Origin: JAWWPG01 sp963820035
GTDB lineage: Bacteria > Actinomycetota > Actinomycetes > Propionibacteriales > Nocardioidaceae
Assembly (NCBI GenBank): GCA_963820035.1
Contig: CAWFYK010000004.1
Location: forward strand, 496,001-560,000
DNA length: 64,000 bases
Direction: 5' to 3'
Below are positions 53,083-62,638 of this stretch, one piece after another. The position numbers and the translations under genes are program-made. The notes under the pieces were generated by a model. The model was not told where the DNA came from, did not search any database, and saw only the letters and a program-made list of their open reading frames with translations. Each line of letters begins with the position of its first letter. Position 1 is the first letter of the stretch.

Positions 53083-53460
53083 TCACTTGACGTGCAGCAC
53101 CCCGTGCATGGTGGAGTGAATCGTGCAGTGGAACTTGTAGTTCGCGATCTTCTTCGGCGCCTTGATGAAGGCGGTCGAGTTGCCGGGGACGGAGACGTTG
53201 AACGTACCGGCCTTGTCCGAGGTCACGGTGTGGGGGACCGCATCCTTGTTGACGATCTTCACTTTGGTGCCGGGCTTGACGCTCGCTGGCGTCCGGAACG
53301 CGAACATGCTGATCGTGATCGTCGGAGTGGCGATCGCCGTGTGGTGCGCTGCCGGGTGCGTCGAGCGGGCGGCGTTGGCCACGCCGAGCGACACGAGGGA
53401 CAGCAACACGACAACAGGGACGACGGCGAGGGTGAGGAGCGATTTTCGGCGTGCTGACAT
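53083..53460 (-). CDS. Secreted cupredoxin (plastocyanin-like)
   Basis: 125 aa from ATG 53460, supported by AAAGGA upstream; the longer open frame upstream is unlikely. A signal segment (LLTLAVVPVVVLLSLVSLGVANA) precedes a blue-copper domain. Ligands are His in DAVPHTVTSD and Cys, His and Met in YKFHCTIHSTMHG. It probably carries electrons or copper outside the membrane. Confidence 0.9.
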   Translation of the reverse strand: MSARRKSLLTLAVVPVVVLLSLVSLGVANAARSTHPAAHHTAIATPTITISMFAFRTPASVKPGTKVKIVNKDAVPHTVTSDKAGTFNVSVPGNSTAFIKAPKKIANYKFHCTIHSTMHGVLHVK

Positions 53461-53689
53461 CCGGTGGTCCTTTCGCGAGGGCGAAGGCTTGTCTCTGTGG
53501 CACACGGACAGACCGCCGCGACGGTTCACCACAGAGCCAAGATGGCCGGAAGTGGACGCCGGGCGAGAGCAGGCGGGTCGCTGCCCATGGCCGTCGTACC
53601 GAGCAGACACAATGGTGCTGGCCCACCGCGAGGTGCCGGCTGCCCGCCGTGACGGCGGGCGCTTCGAGTGAGGAGATGGCGACACCACG

Positions 53690-56131
53690 ATGGCACGACG
53701 TACGACGACTCCGCCCGACGACGACTTCGAGGAGCACATCGTCGATGTCGATGTGCGTGACGAGATGCGGTCGAGCTACCTCGAGTACGCGTACTCCGTC
53801 ATCTACTCTCGCGCCCTTCCAGACGCCCGCGACGGCTTCAAGCCGGTGCAGCGCCGGATCCTCTACACCATGCACGACATGGGCCTGCGACCCGACCGCG
53901 GGCACGTGAAGAGCGCCCGGGTGGTCGGTGAGGTCATGGGCCGGCTGCACCCGCATGGCGATACCGCGATCTATGACGCTCTGGTGCGGATGACCCAGCC
54001 GTGGGCGATGCGGCTGCCGCTGGTCGACGGGCACGGCAACTTCGGCTCGCCGGACGACCCCCCGGCCGCGATGCGCTACTCCGAGTGCCGGATGGCGCCG
54101 GCGGCGATCCCGATGACGGCCGACATCGGTGAGGACACGGTCGACTTCAAGCCGAACTACGACAGCCGCGAGGTCGAGCCGGTTGTGCTACCGGCGGCGT
54201 TCCCGAACCTGCTCGTCAACGGCGCCAGCGGGATCGCGGTCGGGATGGCCACCAACCTGGCTCCCCACAACCTGGTGGAGGTGGTGCAGGCGCTGCGTCA
54301 TCTGGTGAACCATCCGGAGGCCACGCTTGATGATCTGATGCGCTTCGTCCCCGGACCCGACCTGCCGACCGGCGGCAAGATCGTCGGGCTTGACGGGATC
54401 CGCGAGGCCTACGAGACCGGCCGTGGCGCGTTCAAGATGCGCGCGAGCACCCGGGTCGAGAGCGTGACCCCGCGACGCAAGGGCATCGTCGTCACCGAGC
54501 TGCCCTACAACGTCGGGCCGGAGCGGGTCATCGAGCGCATCGCGGCGCTCGCGCAGTCCAAGAAGCTGCTCGGCATCGCCGACGTCAAGGACCTCACCGA
54601 CTCGGCCAAGGGTCTCCATCTCGTCATCGAGATCAAGAACGGCTTCCATCCGGAGGCGATCCTCGAGCAGCTCTACCGTCAGACACCTCTCGAGGAGTCC
54701 TTCTCGATCAACGCGGTGGCCCTCGTCGACGGCCAGCCGCGGACGCTCAGCCTCCGGCAGATGCTCGACGTCTACCTGGCCCACCGGTTCGATGTCGTAC
54801 GGCGGCGCTCGGCTCACCGCCGTGCCAAGGCCGCCGAGCGCCTCCATCTCGTGGAGGGCCTGCTCATCGCGATCGTCGACATCGACGAGGTCATCCAGCT
54901 GATCCGGTCGAGCGACAATGCCGACCAGGCGCGACAACGGCTGATCTCGGTCTTCGACCTGTCCGAGGAGCAGGCGACCTACATCCTCGACATGCCACTG
55001 CGCCGGCTCACCAGGTTCTCCCGGCTCGAGCTCGAGACGCAGCAGTCCGAGCTCCAGAGCACCATCGTGGAGCTCTCGGCGATCCTCGACGACGAGGCGC
55101 TGCTCAGGAAGGTGACGGCCGACGAGCTGAGTGACATCGCGAAGCAGCACGGAACACCGCGCCGTACCGTCCTGTTGGAGTCGGCGGGTCAGGCGGTCTC
55201 GTCCGTCGTACCGCTCGAGGTGGCCGACGACCCGTGTCGCGTGCTGCTCTCGTCCACCGGGCTGCTGGCCCGAAGCGGCGACGACGCACCGCTCGGCACC
55301 GGCGGAGGCCGGTCACGCCATGACGTCGTCGTCGCGGCCGCCCAGGCGACGGCACGGGGGTCGGTCGGGCTGGTCACGTCGCTCGGGCGGCTGCTCAAGC
55401 TCAGCGTCCTCGACCTGCCCGCCCTTCCGTCGACCGCCAACGCGCCCACTCTGCAAGGCGGCGCGCCTGTCACGGAGTTCGTCTCGCTCGACGTCGGGGA
55501 GCGCGTGGTGACCCTCACGTCGCTGCTGCCCAGTGCGTCCGGCCTGGCGCTCGGCACCCGCAACGGTGTGGTGAAGCGGGTGCAAGCCGAAGTCCTGGGC
55601 AAGGACAGCTGGGACCTGATCCGGCTCGATGACGGCGACAGCGTCGTCGGTGGGCTGGCGGTCTCGGGTGACGACGAGCTCACCTTCGTCACAAGTGACG
55701 CCCAGCTGCTGCATTTCCCGGCATCTGTGGTCCGCCCTCAAGGTCGCAGCGGCGGCGGGGTGGCCGGTGTCCGGCTGGCCGCCGGCGCGCACGTGACCTT
55801 CTTCGGTGCCGTCGACCTGTCGTCCGACAACCTCGTCGTCACCGTCGCCGGAGCAGGCAGCGCACTGCCGGGCACGGAAGCCGGGACGGTGAAGCTAACC
55901 CCCTTCAGTGAGTTCCCCGCCAAGGGCAGAGGCACCGGAGGCGTGCGGTGTCACCGTTTCCTCAAGGGTGAGGACGTCCTGCTCACGGCGTATGTCGGCG
56001 CACCTCCCGTCCGCGCCGGGGCTGCGAGTGGCGCCCCGGTCGACCTGCCGACGGAGATCGGACGCCGAGACGGCTCCGGTCTCCCGGCCGCCCAGCCGAT
56101 TGCAGCGATTGCCGGGCCGCCACGCGGTTAG
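53690..56131 (+). CDS. parC: DNA gyrase/topoisomerase IV subunit A (ParC-type)
   Basis: 813 aa. The winged-helix active site has Tyr in AAMRYSECRM. GDTAIYDALVRMTQPWAMRLPLVDGHGNFGSPD and the GASGIAVGMATNLAPHNL region follow, then a coiled coil and a C-terminal beta-pinwheel with weak GyrA-box features (VVRPQGRSGGGVAGVRL). It cuts and rejoins DNA together with the B subunit at 59431-61512. It is the second gyrase-like pair of actinobacteria, and which activity dominates is not settled. GAGGAG lies 14 nt before the ATG. Confidence 0.93.
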   Translation: MARRTTTPPDDDFEEHIVDVDVRDEMRSSYLEYAYSVIYSRALPDARDGFKPVQRRILYTMHDMGLRPDRGHVKSARVVGEVMGRLHPHGDTAIYDALVRMTQPWAMRLPLVDGHGNFGSPDDPPAAMRYSECRMAPAAIPMTADIGEDTVDFKPNYDSREVEPVVLPAAFPNLLVNGASGIAVGMATNLAPHNLVEVVQALRHLVNHPEATLDDLMRFVPGPDLPTGGKIVGLDGIREAYETGRGAFKMRASTRVESVTPRRKGIVVTELPYNVGPERVIERIAALAQSKKLLGIADVKDLTDSAKGLHLVIEIKNGFHPEAILEQLYRQTPLEESFSINAVALVDGQPRTLSLRQMLDVYLAHRFDVVRRRSAHRRAKAAERLHLVEGLLIAIVDIDEVIQLIRSSDNADQARQRLISVFDLSEEQATYILDMPLRRLTRFSRLELETQQSELQSTIVELSAILDDEALLRKVTADELSDIAKQHGTPRRTVLLESAGQAVSSVVPLEVADDPCRVLLSSTGLLARSGDDAPLGTGGGRSRHDVVVAAAQATARGSVGLVTSLGRLLKLSVLDLPALPSTANAPTLQGGAPVTEFVSLDVGERVVTLTSLLPSASGLALGTRNGVVKRVQAEVLGKDSWDLIRLDDGDSVVGGLAVSGDDELTFVTSDAQLLHFPASVVRPQGRSGGGVAGVRLAAGAHVTFFGAVDLSSDNLVVTVAGAGSALPGTEAGTVKLTPFSEFPAKGRGTGGVRCHRFLKGEDVLLTAYVGAPPVRAGAASGAPVDLPTEIGRRDGSGLPAAQPIAAIAGPPRG

Positions 56132-56168
56132 CCGCGATGCGAGTATCCGCGCGTGGCAGGCTGTGCAC

Positions 56169-56852
56169 GTGCGAAGGCTCTCGCTTCTCCTGGTGACAGC
56201 CCTCCTGGCTGTCCTGGGGCTCACCGGATGCGGTGGCTCAGCGTCCAATGGGGAGCCTGTCGGTGCCCGGCTCGATGCGGCGAAGAAAAGCTTCGACGAT
56301 GCGAGCTTCATCGGCTTCACCCTGACCTCGGACAACCTGCCGGACGGAGTCGACGCCCTCGAGTCGGCGTCCGGCACCGGGACTCACGCCCCGTCGTTCA
56401 CCGGCAAGATCCAGGTCCGGAAAGGTCTCTCCTTCGACGCAGGTCTGATCGCCGTCGGCGGCAAGGTCTACGCCGAGCTGCCGTTCGTCGGCTGGACGAA
56501 GATCAACCCGGCCGACTACGGTGCCCCCGATCCAGCCGCCCTGATGAACACGTCGACTGGACTGTCGTCGCTGCTCACGGACACGGTCGATCCCACGGAT
56601 GCCGGCTCGGAGCGAAACGGCAGCGAGGTGCTCACCAAGATCGACGGCACGCTGCCCGGCAAGGATGTGCAACGGCTCTTCTCGTCGGCGGCGGACGCCG
56701 ACTTCAAGGTCACCTATACGTTGACAGCCGACGACGCTCTGCACAGCGTGCTGATCACCGGCCCGTTCTACGGCGCGGACCACGGTGACAGCACCTACTC
56801 CATCGTGCTCGACCTGTCGGCCGATCCGGTCACCGTCACCGCCCCGTCGTAG
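56169..56852 (+). CDS. lprG: LprG/LppX-family lipoprotein
   Basis: 227 aa from GTG 56169 (VRRLSLLLVTALLAV); GTG 56163 is an alternative. The lipobox is LGLTGC, with Cys21 as the lipidated residue. The mature part follows the LppX/LprAFG fold: SFDDASFIGFTLTSDNLPDG, FTGKIQVRKGLSFDAGLIAVGGKVYAELPF, DFKVTYTLTADD, with a hydrophobic cavity that binds triacylated lipids in mycobacterial LprG. It precedes an MFS exporter by 12 nt, the same arrangement as LprG-P55. Confidence 0.87.
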   Translation: MRRLSLLLVTALLAVLGLTGCGGSASNGEPVGARLDAAKKSFDDASFIGFTLTSDNLPDGVDALESASGTGTHAPSFTGKIQVRKGLSFDAGLIAVGGKVYAELPFVGWTKINPADYGAPDPAALMNTSTGLSSLLTDTVDPTDAGSERNGSEVLTKIDGTLPGKDVQRLFSSAADADFKVTYTLTADDALHSVLITGPFYGADHGDSTYSIVLDLSADPVTVTAPS

Positions 56853-56864
56853 GCGGTCGCACTC

Positions 56865-58667
56865 GTGACCGAACTCGGCACCCGGGCCCAGGCGATACCC
56901 AGGCGTAGCCTGCTCGTCATTGCCGCCATCGCTGTCGGTGTGGCGGCGGCTGACACCTACGTCGTCGTGCTCGCGCTGCCAGACATGATGGCCTCGGTGG
57001 GGCTGAGCGTCGACCAGCTTCAGCGTGGCGCCCCCGTCATCTCGGGCTTCCTGCTCGGCTACGTCGCGATGCTGCCGCTGATCGGCAGGATCGCGGACCT
57101 GCGCGGCCGACTCCCGGTCCTGGTCGGCTCGCTTGTCGTCTTCTGTGTCGGCTCTCTGATCACGGCCTGCTCCTACGACCTGGTGACGATGGTGTTCGGC
57201 CGCTTCATCCAGGGCGCCGGCGCTGGTGGCCTGGTGCCTGCAACTCTCGCTCTCGTGGCGGACATCTGGACGGCCGACCGCCGAGGACTTCCGCTCGGCG
57301 TGGTCGGTGCGGTGCAGGAGCTGGGGTCGGTCATCGGCCCCCTGTTCGGGGCTGTGATCTTGGTGTACTGGTCCTGGCCGACGATCTTCTGGGTGAACCT
57401 GCTGTGCGGGCTGGTGCTGGTGGCGGCGCTGATCGCCATCGGGAGGACGGAGCAGCTCCCCGTCGACAGTCGGACTCCCCCGGCGGGGGCCGGAGGAGCA
57501 GCCGGCCGCCGTACCCGCTTCGACACCATCGGGCTGGGACTCGCCGTGCTCACTCTCGCCGCGCTCGCGCTGGTGATGACAGAGCCGACGAGGCTCGTCA
57601 ACGGTCTGACCACCGGGTTGGCTTTCATCAGGTACGCCGGCGACAGCCGCTGGTCGACGCCGATGGCCCTCACCTTCGGGGTGTTGTTGTGCCTGTTCGT
57701 GGCCCGCGAGGCCACCTGTCGCCGACCCCTGGTCGACTGGCGGTCCTGGGGGGACCTCGCGAGGTCGGCTGACCTTCCCGGGGCGGCGCTGCTCGGGCTC
57801 GCCTTGGCCGGGGTGGTGCTCGCGTTCGCCACGTCCGACCCCGAGGTCAGCGTCCTGTCGCCAGCCGGTCCGTGGTTGCTCGCGGGAAGTGCCGTCATGG
57901 CGATCGCGTTCGCGGTCCGCCAACGACGCGCCCGCACACCGCTCCTGCCGGCGGGCGCCCTCCGAGCCCGGCCGGCCTGGGGTTCCCTCGCCGTCAGCTT
58001 CTTCGTCGGGGCCGCCCTGATCGCCGCCCTCGTCGACGTGCCGGTCTTCGCCCGCGTCACCGTCTACTCCAGCTCACAGTTCCAGTCGGCGCTCGTGCTG
58101 GTGCGGCTGCTCGTGGCGATCCCGGTGGGCGCAGTGCTCGGCGGCTACCTGTGCCGCAGGATCCCCCTCGCCGGGCTCGCCGCACTCGGGATGCTGCTCG
58201 CCGCGCTCGGCTTCGTCATGATGACCGGATGGGGCGTGACGACGCTCCATCACGCCGACGCCACGGTGCCGCTGGTGGTGTGTGGGCTCGGTTTCGGGCT
58301 GTCGATCGCACCGACGAACGCAGCCCTTCTGGCGGCGACCGAGGAGGCGGTGCACGGTTTGGCATCGGCCTTCCTCGTGGTCGCCCGGATGGTCGGCATG
58401 CTGGTCGGAATCTCGGCCCTGACGTCGATCGGGCTGCGACGGTTCTATGCCGTGTCGGCCACCCAGCCTTCGCTCCGCGAGGTATGCCACAGCGACACGC
58501 TCTGCACGGCGTACGTGACCGTCCTCAAGCAGGCCGGCGTCGCCCAGCTGCACGCGGTCTTCTGGGGCGCGGCCGTGTCGGCGACGGTCGCCGGAGTCCT
58601 CTCCCTGGCGCTGCTCAGGGGGGCCGCCACGACGGACGAGCGCGGTATGGGCGGGCTCGGGCTTTGA
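56865..58667 (+). CDS. P55-like MFS transporter (DHA2-type, about 14 TM)
   Basis: 600 aa from GTG 56865. MFS motif A is GRIADLRGRLPVLVGS, motif C-like GAVQELGSVIGPLFG, and about 14 hydrophobic segments. Homologous in position and type to the mycobacterial P55 (Rv1410c), which works with LprG to export triacylglycerides and drugs. Substrate here is inferred from the pairing. A charged loop near 195-215 is normal for the family. Confidence 0.87.
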   Translation: MTELGTRAQAIPRRSLLVIAAIAVGVAAADTYVVVLALPDMMASVGLSVDQLQRGAPVISGFLLGYVAMLPLIGRIADLRGRLPVLVGSLVVFCVGSLITACSYDLVTMVFGRFIQGAGAGGLVPATLALVADIWTADRRGLPLGVVGAVQELGSVIGPLFGAVILVYWSWPTIFWVNLLCGLVLVAALIAIGRTEQLPVDSRTPPAGAGGAAGRRTRFDTIGLGLAVLTLAALALVMTEPTRLVNGLTTGLAFIRYAGDSRWSTPMALTFGVLLCLFVAREATCRRPLVDWRSWGDLARSADLPGAALLGLALAGVVLAFATSDPEVSVLSPAGPWLLAGSAVMAIAFAVRQRRARTPLLPAGALRARPAWGSLAVSFFVGAALIAALVDVPVFARVTVYSSSQFQSALVLVRLLVAIPVGAVLGGYLCRRIPLAGLAALGMLLAALGFVMMTGWGVTTLHHADATVPLVVCGLGFGLSIAPTNAALLAATEEAVHGLASAFLVVARMVGMLVGISALTSIGLRRFYAVSATQPSLREVCHSDTLCTAYVTVLKQAGVAQLHAVFWGAAVSATVAGVLSLALLRGAATTDERGMGGLGL

Positions 58668-58694
58668 GCGTCGACCCGCGCCGCCGGTCACCTC

Positions 58695-58964
58695 TCAACC
58701 GCGGTCCGCAGCCCCTGTGATGCTGTCGAGCAGCAACTGGACGCCGTGGTCGAAGATCGTCCGGTGGGTCAGCTTGTCGGCGTACGGCCCCAGCGCCCGC
58801 ACCCCGAGAAGGGTGGCTGCCAGGTCATCAGGCAGGGCCTCCCAGTTGCCGGTTCCGGAGCTGCCCGGAAGGCTCACCGTGAGCAGCACGCTGTCGACGA
58901 AGGCGCAGTCGGGGTATGCCTCGGTGGCCTTCAAGGCCGACACGCTGAGCCAGGGTCGACCCAC
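58695..58964 (-). pseudogene. Possible C-terminal remnant of a TetR-family regulator
   Basis: 89 codons. DDLAATLLGVRALGPYADKL and HRTIFDHGVQLLLDSITGA resemble the last helices of TetR-type ligand domains, but no helix-turn-helix region lies upstream. Its N-terminal part is lost. It overlaps nothing, and the family call is tentative. Confidence 0.4.
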
Positions 58965-58969
58965 GGTCG

Positions 58970-59255
58970 GAGACGGTCCGGAGGCAGGTGCAGCTCCCGG
59001 GCTCGACCCCGATCTCGGTCGCCTTCGCCCGGGGTTCGGTCTGGGTGGCGGGCTATCCGGGCAACGCGATCTACCGGATCGACCCCACGAGCGGTCACGT
59101 CCTGGGATCGCTCGCCATGACGGCCCGGCCGAGAACCTGGTCGCGATCGGCAGAGAGCATGGTCGCGATCGGCAGAGAACATGGTCGCGATCGGCGGCGA
59201 CCTCTGGGTCAGCGTCAGCACCGGCCAGCTGGTCGACGTAGCGATGGTTAGGTGA
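58970..59255 (+). pseudogene. Fragment of a YncE/Vgb-like beta-propeller gene
   Basis: Codons from 58988 read VQLPGSTPISVAFARGSVWV then AGYPGNAIYRIDPTSGHVLG, a typical 7-bladed propeller repeat. A one-base loss near 59120 shifts the frame to GPAENLVAIG. A 44-bp tandem duplication then shifts it again to VAIGGDLWVSVSTGQLVDVA, ending at TGA 59253. Both ends of the parent gene are missing. Confidence 0.7.
59139..59204. repeat. 22-nt tandem duplication inside the propeller remnant
   Basis: GGTCGCGATCGGCAGAGA occurs at 59139 and 59161 and GGTCGCGATCGGCGGC at 59183, so two 22-nt units have been added. It breaks the reading frame. It has the same unit length as families B and C but an unrelated sequence. 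Confidence 0.85.
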
Positions 59256-59261
59256 CGGTTC

Positions 59262-59415
59262 GGCCGGAAGAACGTGACGGTTCGGCCGGAAGAACGTGAC
59301 GGTTCGGCCGGAAGAACGTGACGGCTCGACCGGAAGAACGTGACGGCTCGACCGGAAGAACGTGACGGCTCGGCCGGAAGAACGTGACGGCTCGGCCGGA
59401 AGAACGTGACGGCTC
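59262..59415. repeat. Family B tandem array B5 (7 units, inverted)
   Basis: Seven units CCGGAAGAACGTGACGG at 22 nt (GGTTC then GGCTC variants), preceded by a partial unit. It ends 15 nt from the parE stop, reading away from parE in the usual orientation. Confidence 0.94.
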
Positions 59416-59430
59416 GGCGGGAGGGGCGGG

Positions 59431-61512
59431 TCAGGCGTCGATGGCCTCGATGTCGAGCTCGTAGGCGCCCTGCACGATGAACTCCTTGCGCGGCGCTACC
59501 TCGTTGCCCATCAACAGCTCGAAGACCTGCTCGGCGTCAGCCGCGTCGTCGATCGTGATGCGCCGGAGGGTACGCCGGCGCGGATCCATGGTGGTCTCGG
59601 CCAGCTGGTCTGCATCCATCTCGCCGAGCCCCTTGTAGCGCTGGATCGGGTCCTTCCAGCGCACCGCCTTCTTCGTCAGCTCGGCGAGGCGCCGCTGCAG
59701 CTCGTCGTCGCTGTAGGTGTAGACGTACTTGTCCATCCCTTTCTTGGGGTTGGACAGCTCGATGCGGTGCAAGGGTGGCACGGCGGTGAAGATGCGCCCG
59801 GTGGCCAACAGCTCCCGCATGTGGTTGTGGAACAGCGTCGTCAGCAAGCACCGGATGTGGGCGCCGTCGGTATCGGCGTCGGCCATGAAGATGATCTTGC
59901 CGTAGCGAGCCTGCTGGAGGTCGAAGGTGCGCCCACTGCCGGCCCCCACCACCTGGATGATCGAGGCACACTCAGCGTTCTGCAGCATCTCGCCGGAGGA
60001 CTTCTTCTGCGTGTTGAGGATCTTGCCGCGGATCGGCAGCAGCGCCTGGTACTCCGAGTTGCGGGCGAGCTTCGCCGTGCCGAGCGCTGAGTCGCCTTCG
60101 ACGATGAACAGCTCGCTGCGCTCGACGTCGTTGCTGCGACAGTCGGCCAGCTTCGTGGGCAGGGCGCTCGACTCGAGGGCGTTCTTGCGGCGCTGAGTGT
60201 CGCGCTGCTGCCGTGCGGCCACCCTGGCGCGAGAAGCGGACACCACCTTCTCCAGGAGCGCACGCGCCTGCTGCTTCTCGACCCGCTTGGTTGAGGTGAG
60301 GAATGCCCGGAGCCGCTCCGAGACCACCTTCGCGACGATCCGCGAGGCGGCCGGCGTCCCGAGCACCTCCTTCGTCTGGCTCTCGAACTGGGGCTCCGCG
60401 AGCCGCACCGTGACGACCGCCGTCATACCCTCCAGCACGTCCTCCTTGGTCAGCTCGGCCTCACCCGCCTTGAGCAGCCCTCGGGTGGCGCGGACGACCT
60501 CGTTGAACGTCTTCGCCAGCGCCCGTTCGAAACCGGCGACATGCGTCCCACCCTTGGGCGTGGCGATCACATTGACGAAGGAGCGCACCTCCGTGTCGTA
60601 GCCCGTGCCCCATCGCAGGGCCACATCCACCTCGAGGGTGCGCTCGACGTCCTGCGGTGTCATGTGGCCGGCATCGTCGAGCAGCGGCACCGTCTCGGTG
60701 AAGGCTCCGGAGCCCTCCAGCCGGACGACGCCGGTGACCGGGGGGTCAGGCGCCAGGAAGTCGCAGAACTCCGCGATGCCGCCGTCATGGCGGAAGCTCT
60801 CCTCGACGCGCTCAGGACCTCTGTCGTCGCGGATCCGGATCTCCAGTCCCGGCACGATGAAGGACGTCTGGCGGGCCCTGGTGACCAGCTCGTCCCGGGT
60901 GACGTGGGCGTCCTTGGTGAAGATCTGCCGGTCGGGCCAGAACCGAATGCGGGTACCGGTGACGCCCTTGCGCACCCGACCGAGGGTGGTGAGCCCGGAC
61001 CCGGGAGTGAACGCGGCCGCGGGGCCGTCCCCGGCGAACACGCCCGGCACGCCGCGACGAAACGACATCGCCCGGGTCGACGGACTGCGGTCGACCTCCA
61101 CGTCGAGTCGCTCCGAGAGCGCGTTGACGACCGAGGCGCCCACGCCGTGCAGGCCACCGGTGGCGACGTAGGAGCCGCCACCGAACTTGCCCCCGGCGTG
61201 CAGCTTGGTGAAGATCACCTCGACGCCCGGGAGCCCGGTCTTGGGCTCCGTGTCGACGGGGATCCCGCGCCCGTCGTCGCTCACCTCGATGGAACGGTCG
61301 GGGTGAAGTGTGACAACGATCTCGTGACAATGTCCGGCCAGCGCCTCGTCGACACCGTTGTCGATGATCTCCCACACGCAGCGCATCACGCCGCGGGTAT
61401 CCGTCGAGCCGATGTACATCCCGGGACGCTTGCGGACAGCGTCGAGTCCCTCGAGAACCAGCAGGTGACGGGCGTTATACGTCGAGTCGACGGTGGTGAC
61501 GCGAGGTGACAC
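59431..61512 (-). CDS. parE: DNA gyrase/topoisomerase IV subunit B (ParE-type)
   Basis: 693 aa from GTG 61512, chosen for GAGGAG 4 nt upstream. The GHKL ATPase has EIIDNGVDEAL, DDGRGIPVD and GGLHGVGASVVNAL. The TOPRIM region has FIVEGDSALGTAKLAR (GyrB has EGDSAGGSAK), LLPIRGKILN and MADADTDGAHIR with the metal-binding Asp pair. The C-terminal end is IQRYKGLGEMD...LDIEAIDA. It pairs with ParC at 53690-56131 on the opposite strand. DUF7455 is divergent upstream. The 281-bp gap shows no recognised regulatory structure. Confidence 0.95.
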   Translation of the reverse strand: MSPRVTTVDSTYNARHLLVLEGLDAVRKRPGMYIGSTDTRGVMRCVWEIIDNGVDEALAGHCHEIVVTLHPDRSIEVSDDGRGIPVDTEPKTGLPGVEVIFTKLHAGGKFGGGSYVATGGLHGVGASVVNALSERLDVEVDRSPSTRAMSFRRGVPGVFAGDGPAAAFTPGSGLTTLGRVRKGVTGTRIRFWPDRQIFTKDAHVTRDELVTRARQTSFIVPGLEIRIRDDRGPERVEESFRHDGGIAEFCDFLAPDPPVTGVVRLEGSGAFTETVPLLDDAGHMTPQDVERTLEVDVALRWGTGYDTEVRSFVNVIATPKGGTHVAGFERALAKTFNEVVRATRGLLKAGEAELTKEDVLEGMTAVVTVRLAEPQFESQTKEVLGTPAASRIVAKVVSERLRAFLTSTKRVEKQQARALLEKVVSASRARVAARQQRDTQRRKNALESSALPTKLADCRSNDVERSELFIVEGDSALGTAKLARNSEYQALLPIRGKILNTQKKSSGEMLQNAECASIIQVVGAGSGRTFDLQQARYGKIIFMADADTDGAHIRCLLTTLFHNHMRELLATGRIFTAVPPLHRIELSNPKKGMDKYVYTYSDDELQRRLAELTKKAVRWKDPIQRYKGLGEMDADQLAETTMDPRRRTLRRITIDDAADAEQVFELLMGNEVAPRKEFIVQGAYELDIEAIDA

Positions 61513-61793
61513 GGGACTCCTCAAAACGGACGGAACGACCCGGTCGGCGACCGCCTTTCGGGTGCCTCTGAACCCTACTCGGAGGGCCCGACGGGCCGGC
61601 GTACCCGCGCTGGCGACGCGACACGCGGCCCGGAAACGTGTCAGATGCCGGACCCGGCTCCCGCAAACGCCCAGGATGCGACGTATGGTTCAAGTAACGT
61701 CTCACCAGTCGGGGTGACGGTTTCGGAATGTTCAGTGCAGGATCGCTGTTGGCCGAGATACGTTGCCCTACCGGATTCAGAAAGAGGCCACAC

Positions 61794-62006
61794 GTGACGA
61801 CAGCCGTTGCACCGAGCCCCAAGTTCACTGCCCTTGACCGCTGTGACCGATGTGGAGCGCAGGCCTACGTGCGCGTCGAGCTTGCCAGTGGGGGCGAGCT
61901 GATGTTCTGTGCCCACCACGCCCGCGAGCACGCTGAGAAGCTCCACCAGGTCGCCTCCACGATCCATGACGAGTCCGGCACGCTGGGAGCCTCGAAGGGG
62001 AGCTGA
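61794..62006 (+). CDS. DUF7455 small zinc-ribbon-like protein
   Basis: 70 aa from GTG 61794, with AAAGAGG upstream. FTALDRCDRCGAQAYVRVEL and LMFCAHHAREH provide a CxxC and a CxHH knuckle, likely one zinc site. This small protein is conserved next to parE in actinobacteria. Function unknown. Confidence 0.88.
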   Translation: MTTAVAPSPKFTALDRCDRCGAQAYVRVELASGGELMFCAHHAREHAEKLHQVASTIHDESGTLGASKGS

Positions 62007-62108
62007 GGGAACACGTCGGGCCGATAGCGGCCCTCGTGCCGATGTGGGCGGTCACCAGGTGCTGGTGGCCGCTTTCCGCGTCTCTGGTCCGATGAGCCGG
62101 CCTCCGCC

Positions 62109-62594
62109 ATGAGCATCGCTGGGCTGGTCGTCGTCGCACTTGTCATCCTGGTGGGGTTGGTCGGCATCGTGGTGCCTGTCCTGCCCGGCGTGCTGCTGGT
62201 TATCGGGTCGATCTTCGTCTGGGCACTGCTCGTGGGTACGGCCGTCGGCTGGCTGACCTTCGGGGTCGCCGCCGCCCTTGTCCTGGTGTCTCAGATCGCC
62301 AAGTACGTCGTCCCGACTCGGCGGCTGTCGTCCGGCGGTGTGCCGCGCTCGACGATGCTTCTGGGTGCGGTCGCCGGGGTGATCGGATTCTTCGTCATCC
62401 CTTTCGTCGGGCTCCCGGTCGGCTTCGTCCTCGGGTTGTACGTCGCGGAGCTGGCCCGGCTAGGCCGCCACAACGCGGCGTGGAGATCGACGATGCAGGC
62501 CCTCCGGGCGATCGGCCTGGCCACCGTCATCGAGCTGGTGGGAGCGCTCCTCGCGTCCGGGGTGTGGCTGGCCGCCGTCGTCCTCGCCCCGTGA
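62109..62594 (+). CDS. DUF456 membrane protein
   Basis: 161 aa with four or five hydrophobic segments. Conserved LVGIVVPVLPGVLLVIGSIF near the start, VSQIAKYVVPTRRLSSGGVP in the middle, and GFFVIPFVGLPVGFVLG. These fit the DUF456 family. Role unknown. It follows DUF7455 by about 100 nt. Confidence 0.9.
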   Translation: MSIAGLVVVALVILVGLVGIVVPVLPGVLLVIGSIFVWALLVGTAVGWLTFGVAAALVLVSQIAKYVVPTRRLSSGGVPRSTMLLGAVAGVIGFFVIPFVGLPVGFVLGLYVAELARLGRHNAAWRSTMQALRAIGLATVIELVGALLASGVWLAAVVLAP

Positions 62595-62638
62595 CCGGGC
62601 CGTCCTGACGTCGCGTCGCCAGAGGCGGCCGCATCGAC

